Positions 8,066 to 17,496 of a stretch of 64,000 nucleotides of DNA are shown piece after piece. The first letter of the stretch is position 1. Each line of letters opens with the position of its first letter. Where the stretch lies: NCBI RefSeq assembly GCF_002994635.1, contig NZ_PVNL01000001.1, positions 19,429 to 83,428 on the forward strand, in the 5' to 3' direction. The notes beneath the pieces are model-generated. The model searched no databases and had not been told where the DNA came from. It saw only the letters and a list, made by a program, of their open reading frames with translations. The stretch comes from Enhygromyxa salina. Lineage in GTDB: Bacteria > Myxococcota_A > Polyangia > Nannocystales > Nannocystaceae. Both the position numbers and the translations under genes were made by a program.

Positions 8066-9286
8066 TCAGGCCTGGGCCAAGGCCTGGCCGAGCAGCTCGA
8101 GCCCGGCTTCGATGTCCTCGCGCGAGCACGCGAAGCTCAGGCGCAGGTGGCCTGGCGCGCCGAAGGCCGAGCCCGGCACCGTGGCCAGGCCCTTGTCTTC
8201 GAGCAGGAACGTGGCGAGCTCGAGATCATCGGCGAACCGAGCCCCCTCGCCGCACTGGGCCGAGAAGTCGGGGAACACGTAGAAGGCGCCGTCCGGCTCG
8301 ACGAGCTCGGCCCCGGCCGCGCGCAACCCTGCGATCATCGCGAGGCGACGCTCGGCGAACCGCTCACACATGACCTCGACCTCCGCGTTCGCGGCCGGGT
8401 CGGTCACCGCTGCGATCGCGGCCCACTGCGCGGGCGTGCTCGCACCCGACGTCATCTGGCCCTGGATCGCGACGACCGCGTCGGCGATCGGCTCGGGCAC
8501 GACCAAGAACCCGATCCGCCAGCCGGTCATCGCGTGACTCTTGGACACGCCATCCACGATCACGATCTGATCTTCGATCCCCGGGATCCCCCGGACCGCG
8601 CGGACCACCGAGGCGTGCGGCTCGCCGTAGGTCAGCTTGCGGTAGATGTCGTCGGTCAGGATCCACGTCTGCGGCGCGTGCTCGGCCAGGACCTGCGCGA
8701 GCGCCCGCAGCTCGGCGGCCGAGTACGCCACCCCCGTGGGGTTGGACGGGCTGTTGAGCAGCAAGTACTTGGTCTTGGGCCCGACGGCCTCGCGCAATTG
8801 CGCGGGGGTCAGCTTGAAGTTCTGAGCGCGCGGACACGAGACGATCTTGGCGGTGCCGCCCCCGAGCTGGACCATCTCCGGGTACGAGACCCAGTACGGG
8901 GCGCAGAACACCACCTCGTCGCCGGGATCGAGCGTGGCCATGAACAGGTTGGCCAGGCTGTGCTTGGCCCCGCATGAAACGATCAGCTGATCGGCCGAGA
9001 TCGCGATGCCGTGGTAGGCCGCGAGCTCGGCGGCCGCGGCCTCGCGCAGCTGCGGCAGGCCGGGGACCGGCGCGTAGCCAACGGGCGCGTTCACCAGGCG
9101 CTTGGTCACCGCGGCCGCGATCGCTGCGGGCGGCGCGAAGTCGGGCTGGCCCGCGCTGAAGTTGTAGATCTTGCGGCCGGCGGCGCGGAGCTGACCCGCG
9201 CGAGCCGAGATCGCCAGCGTCGCCGAGGGTTTGATCGAGCGAGCGACCGCGTTGCTGTTGAGGGGGTGAAACGGTTGGCTGGTCAT
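8066..9286 (-). CDS. Class I PLP aminotransferase, aspartate/prephenate aminotransferase type
   Basis: A 406-residue fold-type I aminotransferase. It has the N-terminal FSAGQPDF and VGYAPVPG segments and NSPSNPTG (about residues 178-185). The PLP-binding lysine is in VDGVSKSHAMTGWRIG (Lys249, with the phosphate-binding Arg257). The length and the SKSHAMTGWRIG pattern match subgroup Ib aspartate aminotransferases, several of which also transaminate prephenate. The start overlaps the rsmD stop (ATGA), so translation is probably coupled. The DAHPS-like gene downstream makes a role in aromatic amino acid supply attractive, but ordinary aspartate transamination fits equally well. Confidence 0.88.
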   Translation of the reverse strand: MTSQPFHPLNSNAVARSIKPSATLAISARAGQLRAAGRKIYNFSAGQPDFAPPAAIAAAVTKRLVNAPVGYAPVPGLPQLREAAAAELAAYHGIAISADQLIVSCGAKHSLANLFMATLDPGDEVVFCAPYWVSYPEMVQLGGGTAKIVSCPRAQNFKLTPAQLREAVGPKTKYLLLNSPSNPTGVAYSAAELRALAQVLAEHAPQTWILTDDIYRKLTYGEPHASVVRAVRGIPGIEDQIVIVDGVSKSHAMTGWRIGFLVVPEPIADAVVAIQGQMTSGASTPAQWAAIAAVTDPAANAEVEVMCERFAERRLAMIAGLRAAGAELVEPDGAFYVFPDFSAQCGEGARFADDLELATFLLEDKGLATVPGSAFGAPGHLRLSFACSREDIEAGLELLGQALAQA

Positions 9287-9903
9287 GGAAGGCTCGTCTG
9301 CGAGGGAACGTGGCGGAGAAACTCGAGCGCGGTCTGGCCGTGGTCGCGCACGGCCTCGCTGTGCAAGCTGGCGGGGAACGGGATCTGGGGCGACCGTCCC
9401 CGGTGCTTTTGGTACTCGATCACGATCACCGCGTCGTCAGCGAGGTGCTCGTGGGTCACCAGCGCGTCGAGGACCGCCGCGTAGAGATCGAGCTGCTCGT
9501 AGGGTGGGTCGACGAGTACCAGATCGAAGCGGCCTGGGCCCAGACCAGCTGCGCGCCCCCCTGCCCGGCCGCCGCGGTCACCGAGCAGCTCCCGCGCGTC
9601 GGCTTGGATGACGCGTGCGCGGCCGCTGATGCCCAGCGTGTCGAGCTGGCGAGTGAGGAACCGCGACAGCTGTGGCTGCTGCTCGACCAAGATCGCGTGC
9701 GCTGCCCCACGACTGAGCGCCTCGATCGCGAGCGCCCCGGTTCCGGCGAAGAGATCCAGGACCCGCGCGCCGACGACCTCGCGCTGCAGTCGATCGAAGA
9801 TCGCACTGCGCACGCGACTCGAGCTCGGGCGCACACCGGTGATCGAATTGGGCAGCGGCAACAGTCGCCGCCCCCGAAGCGCTCCGGACACGATCCGCTG
9901 CAC
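9283..9903 (-). CDS. rsmD: 16S rRNA (guanine(966)-N(2))-methyltransferase RsmD
   Basis: About 206 residues from a GTG that yields VQRIVSGALRGRRL, the normal RsmD beginning. A longer form from an ATG at 9999 would overlap the divergent lipoprotein start and add unrelated residues, so I prefer the shorter one. The ribosome-binding site is weak and the start is uncertain. Motif I is LDLFAGTGALAIEALSRGA and the catalytic N6/N2-adenine-guanine type motif is LVDPPY. The family methylates G966 of 16S rRNA in assembled 30S particles. It is the first gene of a run with the aminotransferase (overlapping by 4 nt) and the DAHPS-like gene. Confidence 0.88.
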   Translation of the reverse strand: MQRIVSGALRGRRLLPLPNSITGVRPSSSRVRSAIFDRLQREVVGARVLDLFAGTGALAIEALSRGAAHAILVEQQPQLSRFLTRQLDTLGISGRARVIQADARELLGDRGGRAGGRAAGLGPGRFDLVLVDPPYEQLDLYAAVLDALVTHEHLADDAVIVIEYQKHRGRSPQIPFPASLHSEAVRDHGQTALEFLRHVPSQTSLP

Positions 9904-9997
9904 GACCGATCTGTAGCGCTCCGGCGCGCCCGTGAAAAGTCGCCTGCGTGAGCCAGCTTGGATCCCGCGTTGCTCGGCTCCCTGTAACCTCGCGGCC

Positions 9998-11614
9998 ATG
10001 CGCTCACCTCGATCACCGCTGGCCCTGCTGCTCCTGATCCCGCTCGTCGCCGCGTGCGGAGACGACGGTGGGCCAGCCGACAGCGGAGAGACCAGTCAGA
10101 GCGGGGATGGCGACGGCGATCCAACCGGCGACGGCGACCCAACCGGCGACGGCGATGGAGATCCCGGGGATGGCGACGGCGACCCGACCGGTGATGGCGA
10201 CGGCGATCCGACCGGCGACGGCGATGGCGACCCAACCGGCGACGGCGACGGCGACCCAACCGGAGATCCCTGCACCCCCACGGACTGGGACCCCGCCGAA
10301 TTCGCCGCGGTCTACGACGTCGGCCCCGGCCACGCCTACGAAGATCCCTCGGCGGTGCCCTGGGACACCTTGGGTCCGGGCTCGCTGATCCGGATTCACT
10401 GGCGCGAGCAGCCGTACCGCGACAAGTGGGTGATCAACACCGCCGGGACCGAGGCGGCGCCGATCGTGGTGACCGGCGTGCCCGAGAACGGCCAGCTCCC
10501 GGTCATCTCGGGTGACGGCGCCAAGACCCGGTCCGAGCTCAGCTTCTGGAATCAGCCGCGCGGCCTGATCAAGATCGGCGGCGCCGATGCCCCCGGCGGT
10601 GACGCGGCCTCGTGGATCTTCATCGAGAACCTCGACCTGCGCGACGCGAGCTCGTCGAACAGCTTCAGCAATTCCGGCGGCGCCACCCAAGCCTACTCGG
10701 GCAACGCGGCGGCGCTGTATGTCGAGTGGGGCGACCACCTGTTCTTCCGCAACAACGAGGTCAGCTGGTCCGGCAACGGGATCTTCACTGGATCGCAGTC
10801 GTCCGATGTCCACGTGCAGTGCAACTACGTCCACGACAACGGGGTGCCCGGCAGCATCTACGAGCACAACTCCTATACGGAGTCGGTCCGCATCACGTTC
10901 GAGTTCAATCACTACGGGCCCCCGTGCCCGGACTGCGGCGGCAACAACCTCAAGGATCGCTCGGCGGGTACGGTGATTCGCTATAACTGGATCGAAGCCG
11001 GCAATCGCCAGCTCGATCTGGTCGAGAGCGACCACGACGAGCTCGTCGCGCTGCCGGAGTACGCCCGCACCTACGTCTACGGCAACGTGCTGGTCGAGCC
11101 CGATGGGGCCGGCAACAGCCAGATCCTCCACTACGGCGGCGACCTCGGCGATCAGGCCTACTACCGCAAGGGCACCTTGCACCTCTACAACAACACGGTG
11201 ATCTCGACCCGCAACGGCAACACCACGTGGATGCGGCTGTCGAGCAATGACGAGACCTGTGACGCCCGCAACAATGTGGTGTACGTGACCGCTGGCGGCG
11301 CGACGTTGGCGATGACCAGCGGCACGGGCCAGCTCGAGCTGCGCAACAACTGGCTGGTCGAGGGTTGGACGGATACCCACGACAACCTGACCGGGAGCGT
11401 GACGGATCTGGGTGGCAACGTGGTTGGGGCCGAGCCCGGGTTCGTCGACTTCGCGGGCCAGGACTTTGGTCCGGCGCCCGCGAGCGAGCTGCGCGACGTC
11501 GCGGGCCCGCTCGCCGATCAGGTGCCCGCCCCCACCTGGGCCTACATCAAGCACCGAAGCGGCGCGCCGCGGGTCGACGACGGCGAGCTCGACATCGGCG
11601 CCTACGAAGGCTGA
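9998..11614 (+). CDS. Beta-helix (pectate-lyase-like) surface lipoprotein
   Basis: A 538-residue protein. The lipoprotein signal is LLLIPLVAAC (Cys20). Residues 35-88 are an acidic linker of GDGDPTG repeats. The remainder is a right-handed parallel beta-helix domain with turns such as WIFIENLDLRDAS, LFFRNNEVSWSGNGIF, VHVQCNYVHDN, TVIRYNWIEAG and LHLYNNTVIST. Such domains occur in polysaccharide lyases and in surface adhesins; catalytic residues cannot be assigned here. The tail ending DIGAYEG is the usual end motif of bacterial secreted beta-helix proteins. The gene starts back-to-back with rsmD, so the promoters are shared in a very short space. Confidence 0.82.
   Translation: MRSPRSPLALLLLIPLVAACGDDGGPADSGETSQSGDGDGDPTGDGDPTGDGDGDPGDGDGDPTGDGDGDPTGDGDGDPTGDGDGDPTGDPCTPTDWDPAEFAAVYDVGPGHAYEDPSAVPWDTLGPGSLIRIHWREQPYRDKWVINTAGTEAAPIVVTGVPENGQLPVISGDGAKTRSELSFWNQPRGLIKIGGADAPGGDAASWIFIENLDLRDASSSNSFSNSGGATQAYSGNAAALYVEWGDHLFFRNNEVSWSGNGIFTGSQSSDVHVQCNYVHDNGVPGSIYEHNSYTESVRITFEFNHYGPPCPDCGGNNLKDRSAGTVIRYNWIEAGNRQLDLVESDHDELVALPEYARTYVYGNVLVEPDGAGNSQILHYGGDLGDQAYYRKGTLHLYNNTVISTRNGNTTWMRLSSNDETCDARNNVVYVTAGGATLAMTSGTGQLELRNNWLVEGWTDTHDNLTGSVTDLGGNVVGAEPGFVDFAGQDFGPAPASELRDVAGPLADQVPAPTWAYIKHRSGAPRVDDGELDIGAYEG
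10109..10265 (+). repeat. Tandem minisatellite encoding GDGDPTGD linker
   Basis: Degenerate repeats built on GGCGACGGCGAY and GAYCCRACCGG units, in frame with the lipoprotein gene. They encode alternating Gly-Asp with Pro-Thr interruptions. Such repeats can expand or contract in multiples of 6 nt without breaking the frame, changing the length of the stalk that holds the domain off the membrane. Confidence 0.8.
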
Positions 11615-11621
11615 CGCGCCG

Positions 11622-13715
11622 TCACTCGAACCGGCCGATCAGCTCGATGACCGGCGGCCCCTGCCAGCGCTGACCGAGGCTGTCGGAGGTGATCTGCTCG
11701 CGGCCGAGCACCAGCACGCCCGCGCGCCGACGCAGGCGATCGCACTGATCCAGGATCCGCGCGACGGTCTCGGGGGCACGCGGCGCCAAGCTGGGATCGA
11801 TCTCGCACAGTGAGCCCTCGTAGTAGAGGTGGCAGCCGTGCGCGTCGTCGGGCTCGGCGTCGTTGGGCATCGAGCGAAACCGCAGGTCCGGCGCGAGCAA
11901 GCGCAGCGGTGAGCGATCCGGGGCCAGGCAGCAGTCGAGATCCGGCTCGTCGGTGGCCTGACGCGGGCGCACGAACCACAGCGTGCACCCGTCGAGATCG
12001 CGCCCCTGCAGCTGCTTGGCCAAGAACACGTACTCGGCCTGAAACGTGTACACGTGGCGCCAACCCGGCCGCGCGGCCACGCTCTCCACCACCACCAGCG
12101 CCAGCGCACCAGCGCCCAGCCAGGCCCGCCGTTGTCCGGCCCGCGGACCTTGCAGGTAGTCGCTGGCCGCCTCGCCGACCTGGGCCGCCAGCAGCACCAA
12201 GATCGGGAGCGCCAGCACGAAGTAGCGGGCCCCGGTCAGCCCGTCGTGGGTCAGGTTGCGGCCGATCGGGATGAAGATCAGCGCGAGGCTGAGGACCGCG
12301 CCGAGCAGCAGGCGCCAGCGCCTGGCCCACGCGGCCAGCCCGATCCCGACCACCGCCAGGCCAAGACACAGCGGCGAGATCCAGTGCGGCGGCGTGATCG
12401 TCGCGACCCAAAATTGCGAGACCAACAGCTTGGCGGCGTCACGGATCCCGTCGAGCTCGGGGCCTGGGTGGTTGCTCGGCACCACCAGGCGGACCCAGGC
12501 GTAGGCCCCGAGCGCAGCCCAACACACCCCAAAGTAGAGCGCGTCGGCGAAGCGTCGCGCGGGCGCCAGCCAGGTCACGCGATCTTGCCCAAACACCGGG
12601 CTCACCACCGACCACACCACGATCAGCGAGAGCTGCGGCCAGCAGTCGACCCGAGTCAGCACCGCGAGCACCACCAACACCAGGCTCAGGATCCGCGGGA
12701 CCACGCGAGGATCGGCCGCAGCGCGCAGCCACACCACCCAGGCCGCGAGCGCCAGCGTCCCGGCCAGCACATGCTCGGAGCTCGACGCCGACAGCCGCAC
12801 GGCGATCGGCGCGAGCGCGAGCAGAACGCCCGCGACGACCCCCGCGCTCAGCGAGCCACCCAGGCGCCGGACCAACAACACGACCAGCGGCACCGCCAGC
12901 GCCCCGACGACCCGCGCCAGCGCGAACGCGACGTTCACGGTCCACGGGCTCAGGGCCCGGACGCTCGCCTGCAGGACCGCCGCGCTGGCACCAAAGCGCA
13001 GCTCGCCGACGCCCGCGGGCGGCAAGAAAGATCCGTACCAGTTGCCGACGCTCGCCACGACCCAGAACCGAGCAACCAACGCCAGCACGAACACCGCAAC
13101 CATGGCGATCCCCCAGCGGCGCGCGTGGCTCCGCGCCGCCTCGTCGCCCGCGAGCTCGCGCCAGCGCTGCCCCGCCGCGACCAGGCCCAACCCCAGCGCA
13201 GCCAGCCACGCGACGCTCGCGACCACCAGCGGATCCGCGACGTCGACCCCCGCGAGGCTCTCGTCCGCCTCGCCGTCGGTCACGTCGCTGATCTCCGCGA
13301 CCTGGTCGGGCATCACTGGCGCCAGCTGTTCGCGGACGTCACCGACGAACGCCCGCAGCAGCTCGACCGCGGCCGGGCAGCGCTCGCCCAGCTCGGGCGG
13401 CGCGTAGTAGGCCAGGTCCGCCCCTTCGTGGGTCGGCTCGCGCACGCACCCGCGCGGACCCAGCAGCGCCGTGTGAGGCCCGGCCTCGCTGATCCACTCG
13501 ATCTCGGTGCGGAACAGCGAGGTGTCGACGCGGCCCAGCGAGCACGGCCCGGCCGCCGCGATCGGCCGCATCCGATCGAGCAGCTCGTCGACTTGGTCCT
13601 TGGACAGGGCCTGCTCGCAGGTCTCGCTGAACCCCGGGCTGGCCCCCGCTCGCGCCGGCCACAGCGCGATGAGCAGCACCAGCAGGCTCAGCACGCTGCG
13701 CAGGATCGCGGCCAC
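11622..13715 (-). CDS. Polytopic membrane protein, glycosyltransferase-39/ArnT-like
   Basis: A 697-residue protein. An N-terminal signal/TM segment (LLVLLIALWPARAGA) is followed by a cysteine-containing extracytoplasmic domain of about 130 residues. About ten TM helices lie between residues 160 and 530 (for example VASVAWLAALGLGLVAA, GIAMVAVFVLALVARF, LVVVLAVLTRV), and a soluble C-terminal domain with several Cys residues follows. The layout resembles GT-C family dolichyl/undecaprenyl-sugar transferases, although the usual DD/DE motif in the first loop is not obvious. The extra N-terminal domain is unusual for that family. It is convergent with the beta-helix lipoprotein and divergent from a GNAT gene. 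Function in envelope glycan assembly is an inference. Confidence 0.6.
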   Translation of the reverse strand: MAAILRSVLSLLVLLIALWPARAGASPGFSETCEQALSKDQVDELLDRMRPIAAAGPCSLGRVDTSLFRTEIEWISEAGPHTALLGPRGCVREPTHEGADLAYYAPPELGERCPAAVELLRAFVGDVREQLAPVMPDQVAEISDVTDGEADESLAGVDVADPLVVASVAWLAALGLGLVAAGQRWRELAGDEAARSHARRWGIAMVAVFVLALVARFWVVASVGNWYGSFLPPAGVGELRFGASAAVLQASVRALSPWTVNVAFALARVVGALAVPLVVLLVRRLGGSLSAGVVAGVLLALAPIAVRLSASSSEHVLAGTLALAAWVVWLRAAADPRVVPRILSLVLVVLAVLTRVDCWPQLSLIVVWSVVSPVFGQDRVTWLAPARRFADALYFGVCWAALGAYAWVRLVVPSNHPGPELDGIRDAAKLLVSQFWVATITPPHWISPLCLGLAVVGIGLAAWARRWRLLLGAVLSLALIFIPIGRNLTHDGLTGARYFVLALPILVLLAAQVGEAASDYLQGPRAGQRRAWLGAGALALVVVESVAARPGWRHVYTFQAEYVFLAKQLQGRDLDGCTLWFVRPRQATDEPDLDCCLAPDRSPLRLLAPDLRFRSMPNDAEPDDAHGCHLYYEGSLCEIDPSLAPRAPETVARILDQCDRLRRRAGVLVLGREQITSDSLGQRWQGPPVIELIGRFE

Positions 13716-13804
13716 GGTCCGAGTATAACGAGCGCACGGGGAGCCGTCGCGCGACCGCGAGCCGTGACCGGCGGTCGCGCGGACGACCGACCAGGACTAA
13801 CATC

Positions 13805-14929
13805 GTGGCCGTGAGCGACTCCGAACCAGGATCTCCGCGGTGGACGATCGCCGACTACGTCGACGGCGACGAGGGGCGCATCGTCGCGCTGTTCGAGCGC
13901 GTGTTCGCCAAGCCGATGGGCGCCAGCGAGAGCCTCGACCACTGGCGCTGGAAATTCGCCGCCAATCCGGTCGGGCCCAAGGTCATCGAGCTGGTCTGGG
14001 ATGGCGAGCAGCTCGTCGGCCAATACGCGATCTCCCCGCGCAGGCTGGTGTGCAACGGCGAGCGACAGCTCGCCGCGCTCAGCCTCGACACCATGACCGA
14101 CCCCGACTACGGCCGGCAGGGCATCTTCACGGCCAGCGCCGAGGCCAGCTACGCGCGCCTGATCGACAATGGCTTCACCTGCGTCTACGGGTTCCCCAAC
14201 GCCAATTCGATCCACGGGTTCGAGAAGCGCCTGGACTGGCGGGTCGTCATGCCCACGCCCGTGCTGGTCAAGGCCCTCGACGTGGGTGAGTTCGTCGCGG
14301 ACAAGCTCGGGCGTCCAGGCTTGGGTCCGCTGCTCTCGGTCGCCTCACGCCAGGTCTCGCGCGCGCCCTCGCTGGTCGACGCCCTCGCGGCGCGGCTGCG
14401 TGGGATCGAGGCGCTCACGGTCGGGGAGTTCGAGCAGTTCGAGGCCTGGGCCGACGGGCTGTGGACCCGCTGCCAGGCTCAGCATGGCGCGTGGGTGATC
14501 CGCGATCACGAGTTTTTGGCCTGGCGCTACGACGCCCGGCCCGAGTCGGACTACCTGCGGCTGCGCGTCGACGGCCCCGATGGCGAGGTCGCCGGCTACG
14601 CCGTGCTCGCGTTCGCCGAGCGCGAGCAGGGTCTGTGCGCCTTCGTCATGGACCTGCTCGTCGATCTCGAGATCCCGGGCGCGCTCGCCAGCCTCCTGCA
14701 CGGCGTCGAGCAGCACGCGCGAGACCGAGGGTGCGCGTTCGCCAGCGCCATGGCTGGGCCTGGTTCGCGCTATCGCCAGGCCCTGCTCCGTCAGGCCTAT
14801 CTTCCGCTGCCCGAGCGGCTATTTCCGCAGGAGCTCTACTTTGGCGCGCGGGTGTTCGGCGACGGTGACCAGGCGCTGCTGCAGCCCGAGCGCTGGCAGC
14901 TGAGCTGGGGCGACATCGACGTGCTGTGA
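13805..14929 (+). CDS. GNAT-family acyltransferase
   Basis: A 374-residue protein starting at GTG. The first half contains a GNAT fold: WDGEQLVGQYAISPRRL, then LSLDTMTDPDYGRQGIFTA, where the Gly-Arg-Gln-Gly pattern is the acyl-CoA pyrophosphate-binding motif A, and VYGFPNANSIHGFEK. A second, more diverged alpha/beta domain occupies about residues 200-374. Proteins of this double-domain type are often found in polysaccharide or lipid-modification clusters. The gene ends 3 nt from the end of the convergent flippase gene. The acyl acceptor is unknown. Confidence 0.75.
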   Translation: MAVSDSEPGSPRWTIADYVDGDEGRIVALFERVFAKPMGASESLDHWRWKFAANPVGPKVIELVWDGEQLVGQYAISPRRLVCNGERQLAALSLDTMTDPDYGRQGIFTASAEASYARLIDNGFTCVYGFPNANSIHGFEKRLDWRVVMPTPVLVKALDVGEFVADKLGRPGLGPLLSVASRQVSRAPSLVDALAARLRGIEALTVGEFEQFEAWADGLWTRCQAQHGAWVIRDHEFLAWRYDARPESDYLRLRVDGPDGEVAGYAVLAFAEREQGLCAFVMDLLVDLEIPGALASLLHGVEQHARDRGCAFASAMAGPGSRYRQALLRQAYLPLPERLFPQELYFGARVFGDGDQALLQPERWQLSWGDIDVL

Positions 14930-14932
14930 GCG

Positions 14933-16204
14933 TCAGGCCTGCGCGCCACGGGGCCGCGCGCGAGGACCAACCGCGAGGTTCGCAACCAGGTACAGCAGCA
15001 ACCGAAACCCGGCCAACACCAGCAGCGTCTCGATCGCCCCCGTGATCCCTCGCGTGGGGATCAGCCACAGCCCAACCCCAACTGAGCAGCCCAGCGCCGC
15101 CAGGTTCAGCCACAGCTGCAGGCGAAAGCGCGAGAGCGCGGTCAGGGTCTGCGACAGCATGTTCGCCAGCCCCAACACCACCGCGGTGATCGACGCGATC
15201 ACCAGCTCCGGCAGGTACACCGCGTACTCGGGGGTGTACGCGTAGCGCAGGTACGCGTCGCCGATCACCGCGACAATCGCGACCCCGAGCCCGTTGAGCA
15301 CCACCACCAAGCCGAGCAGCTTGACCAGCAGCAGCCAAAACCCGCGGGCGTCGTCGATCGACAGGCGCGCGAGCTTGGGGATCGCCGCGTTACCCAGCGC
15401 CACGTTGACCACTCCGCTGGCTTGAATGACCGACAGCACCGCCGCGAAGAACCCGGCAGCCTCGAGCCCGTGGGTGTCCTCGAGCACGTAGGTCGGGACA
15501 TTGCCGGTCAGGCCCAGCAGCCCCGCCGCGAGGCCCATCGGCAGCGCCTCCCAGATCAGCCCGCGCAGCCGGACCGGATCAAAGCGGGGCCGCAGCGATC
15601 GATCGCCAGGCGTTGGATCGTCGGGGACCTCGACCTGCGCGGCCTTGCGCCGATCGTAGAGCAGCGTGTGCAGCGTCAGCCCGACGGCGACGAGTGCCAG
15701 CGCAAAGATCTCGTCGCCCACCGCGAGCCCGAGCGCGAGCAGCCCGATCCACAGGCCGCCCTGCACCGCCCGCGAGATCCCGATCGTGTCCATCTTCTGG
15801 GCCCGCTGCGCGCGGGCATACAGAATGTCCGAGACGCTCCCCGCCACCCGGATCACACCGAGCAGCACCACGACCGCAGCCACCTCCCACGGCCAGCCGC
15901 GGATCAGACACACCCCCGCGGTCACGGCCAGCGACAGCGGCAACAGGATCGCCCGCAGGCCCAGATAGTCCGCGAAGCCCCAGCGCGCCCGGGTGTCGAC
16001 CACGTAGATCGGTCGCAGGTGCAGGTTGGCCAGGATGATGACTGGCGTGGCCACGGCCAGACCCAGCGAGTACCGACCCAGCGCCTCGGGCGAGCCGAGC
16101 TTGGCCACGACGATCAACGCCAGCCACTGCGCGGCGGCGAAGCTCAGCTCCCCGAGCAAGGTCCACGAGAGGCTGCGACCGACCGAGTCCGGGGTCTCGC
16201 TCAT
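14933..16204 (-). CDS. Oligosaccharide flippase (Wzx/MOP superfamily)
   Basis: A 423-residue integral membrane protein with about 12 predicted TM helices spread over its whole length. The N-terminus (SLSWTLLGELSFAAAQWLALIVVAKLGSPEALGRYSLGLA) is typical of Wzx-type flippases, where the segment VAKLGSPEALGRYSLG is the hallmark of helix 1-2. A short cytoplasmic loop with charged residues (about 175-200) divides the two halves. The family moves undecaprenyl-linked glycans across the inner membrane. It sits between two GNAT genes, which together with the membrane glycosyltransferase-like gene suggest a small envelope-glycan locus. Confidence 0.8.
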   Translation of the reverse strand: MSETPDSVGRSLSWTLLGELSFAAAQWLALIVVAKLGSPEALGRYSLGLAVATPVIILANLHLRPIYVVDTRARWGFADYLGLRAILLPLSLAVTAGVCLIRGWPWEVAAVVVLLGVIRVAGSVSDILYARAQRAQKMDTIGISRAVQGGLWIGLLALGLAVGDEIFALALVAVGLTLHTLLYDRRKAAQVEVPDDPTPGDRSLRPRFDPVRLRGLIWEALPMGLAAGLLGLTGNVPTYVLEDTHGLEAAGFFAAVLSVIQASGVVNVALGNAAIPKLARLSIDDARGFWLLLVKLLGLVVVLNGLGVAIVAVIGDAYLRYAYTPEYAVYLPELVIASITAVVLGLANMLSQTLTALSRFRLQLWLNLAALGCSVGVGLWLIPTRGITGAIETLLVLAGFRLLLYLVANLAVGPRARPRGAQA

Positions 16205-16410
16205 GGGCCTCGGTGGGCCTGCGTCTTGGCGGTGGTCATGGCTGCGCAGATAGACTGGGGTATCATCGCGGGCATGGGCGAACCAGTGCTGCGCGCGGAC
16301 AAAGACGCGCTCTCGCTCAGTCTACGGGCAAACCCGCGGCTCGTACGGCGCTGGCCAGGCGCCGGGTCGTGCGCGCTGAGACGGCCAGTCGCACAGGAGC
16401 CCTCACGGCC

Positions 16411-17496
16411 GTGACAGCGGAGCTCCGAGAAGCCAGCGAGCGCGACCTTCCCAGCCTCGCGGAGCTGCTTGGCGCCCGCGAGGGGCTCGCCGGTCCGTAC
16501 CTCGGCACGCGCCGGGTCCTGCTCGACCTCGACCCCGCTCGGATCCGCATGTGGGTCGGCGTGACCGCCGAGCGCGTGGTTGCGATCAGCTGCGTGGAGC
16601 TCCGGCGCCTGCAGGTCGGCGCAACGATCATCGACGCTGGGTACTGGACCGAGCTGTTTGTCGATCCTGGGCACGATGAAGAAGAGCTCGACGCGCGACT
16701 CGGCCGGGCGATGCTGCGTGGTCTCGACCAGGCCGGGATCACGCGGGTGTATCTGGCCCTCGATCTCGGCGAGTCTCATGTTCGGTCGCTCGACAGGTAC
16801 CGACGCGTCGGCATGCGCGAGCTCGCCCGCTACGTCGTGCGCGTCAAGCCGCTGCGACCGCTGTCGCTGGTGTCCAAGCAGCTCGGGCTCCCGGCGCTGG
16901 CCGTTCGGATCGCCGCGCCGCTCGACCTCGTGGCCGGGCTGCCGCTGCGCGTGCCGGGCTGGCGGCCCCGTCCCCCGCGGGGCAGCTCGATCGTCACGCT
17001 GAGCCTGCCCGAGGACAGCGAAGCCGTGGCGCAGCTGCTGATGCGCTCGCGCGCCGGAACGGTCACGCGTGCGTGGGACAGCGAGAGCTTGTGCGCGCGC
17101 TACCGATCAGCGACCGATGACGCTGGCTACACGATGCTGGGCCTGTGCCAAGCCGGGGTGATCATCGGCGTCGCCGTCTATCGTGTGGCCACGCGTCCGA
17201 GTGGCGTGCGCGTGGGCGTGGTCATGGAGCTCGCCGCGCGCGACGACGACCCCCAGACGCTCGCGCTGCTGCTGAGAAGCATCGAACGGCGCGCGCACGC
17301 TCGCGCGGCCGAAGCCGTACTCCTGCTCGACTCACTCGGACCCGGGGTCGCCAAGCTCGCGCGCGCAGCCGGGTACCTCGACAGCGGCGAACGCTTCGCG
17401 CTGCTGACCGCCTCCGCCGGCGAGCGCGAGCGCGAGGATCCGGTCCATGACGCCGACGCGTGGCGGTTTCCGGTCGCGGATCACGACGGACTTTGA
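16411..17496 (+). CDS. Second GNAT-like acyltransferase
   Basis: 361 residues from a GTG preceded by CAGGAG 11 nt upstream. An earlier ATG at 16213 would add 66 arginine-rich residues of no family character and was rejected. The first domain has the GNAT pattern REASERDLPSLAELL, then VAISCVELRRLQVG, ELFVDPGH and VYLALDLGESH with RYRRVGM. The second half (from about residue 185) is another alpha/beta domain. Its two-domain layout mirrors that of the GNAT gene on the other side of the flippase. The canonical Q/RxxGxG/A motif is degenerate, so activity is uncertain. Confidence 0.6.
   Translation: MTAELREASERDLPSLAELLGAREGLAGPYLGTRRVLLDLDPARIRMWVGVTAERVVAISCVELRRLQVGATIIDAGYWTELFVDPGHDEEELDARLGRAMLRGLDQAGITRVYLALDLGESHVRSLDRYRRVGMRELARYVVRVKPLRPLSLVSKQLGLPALAVRIAAPLDLVAGLPLRVPGWRPRPPRGSSIVTLSLPEDSEAVAQLLMRSRAGTVTRAWDSESLCARYRSATDDAGYTMLGLCQAGVIIGVAVYRVATRPSGVRVGVVMELAARDDDPQTLALLLRSIERRAHARAAEAVLLLDSLGPGVAKLARAAGYLDSGERFALLTASAGEREREDPVHDADAWRFPVADHDGL

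Noticed and set aside
5127..8282. Plus-strand open frame of about 1,050 codons opposite the TPR, DAHPS-like and aminotransferase genes
   Set aside because: It lies antisense to three genes with clear family motifs, and its translation is Arg/Leu/Val/Gly-rich without domains; high GC makes such shadow frames common.
16213..16410. N-terminal extension of the second GNAT protein
   Set aside because: The extra 66 residues are arginine-rich and the start has no ribosome-binding site, whereas the GTG at 16411 follows CAGGAG and begins the GNAT domain.
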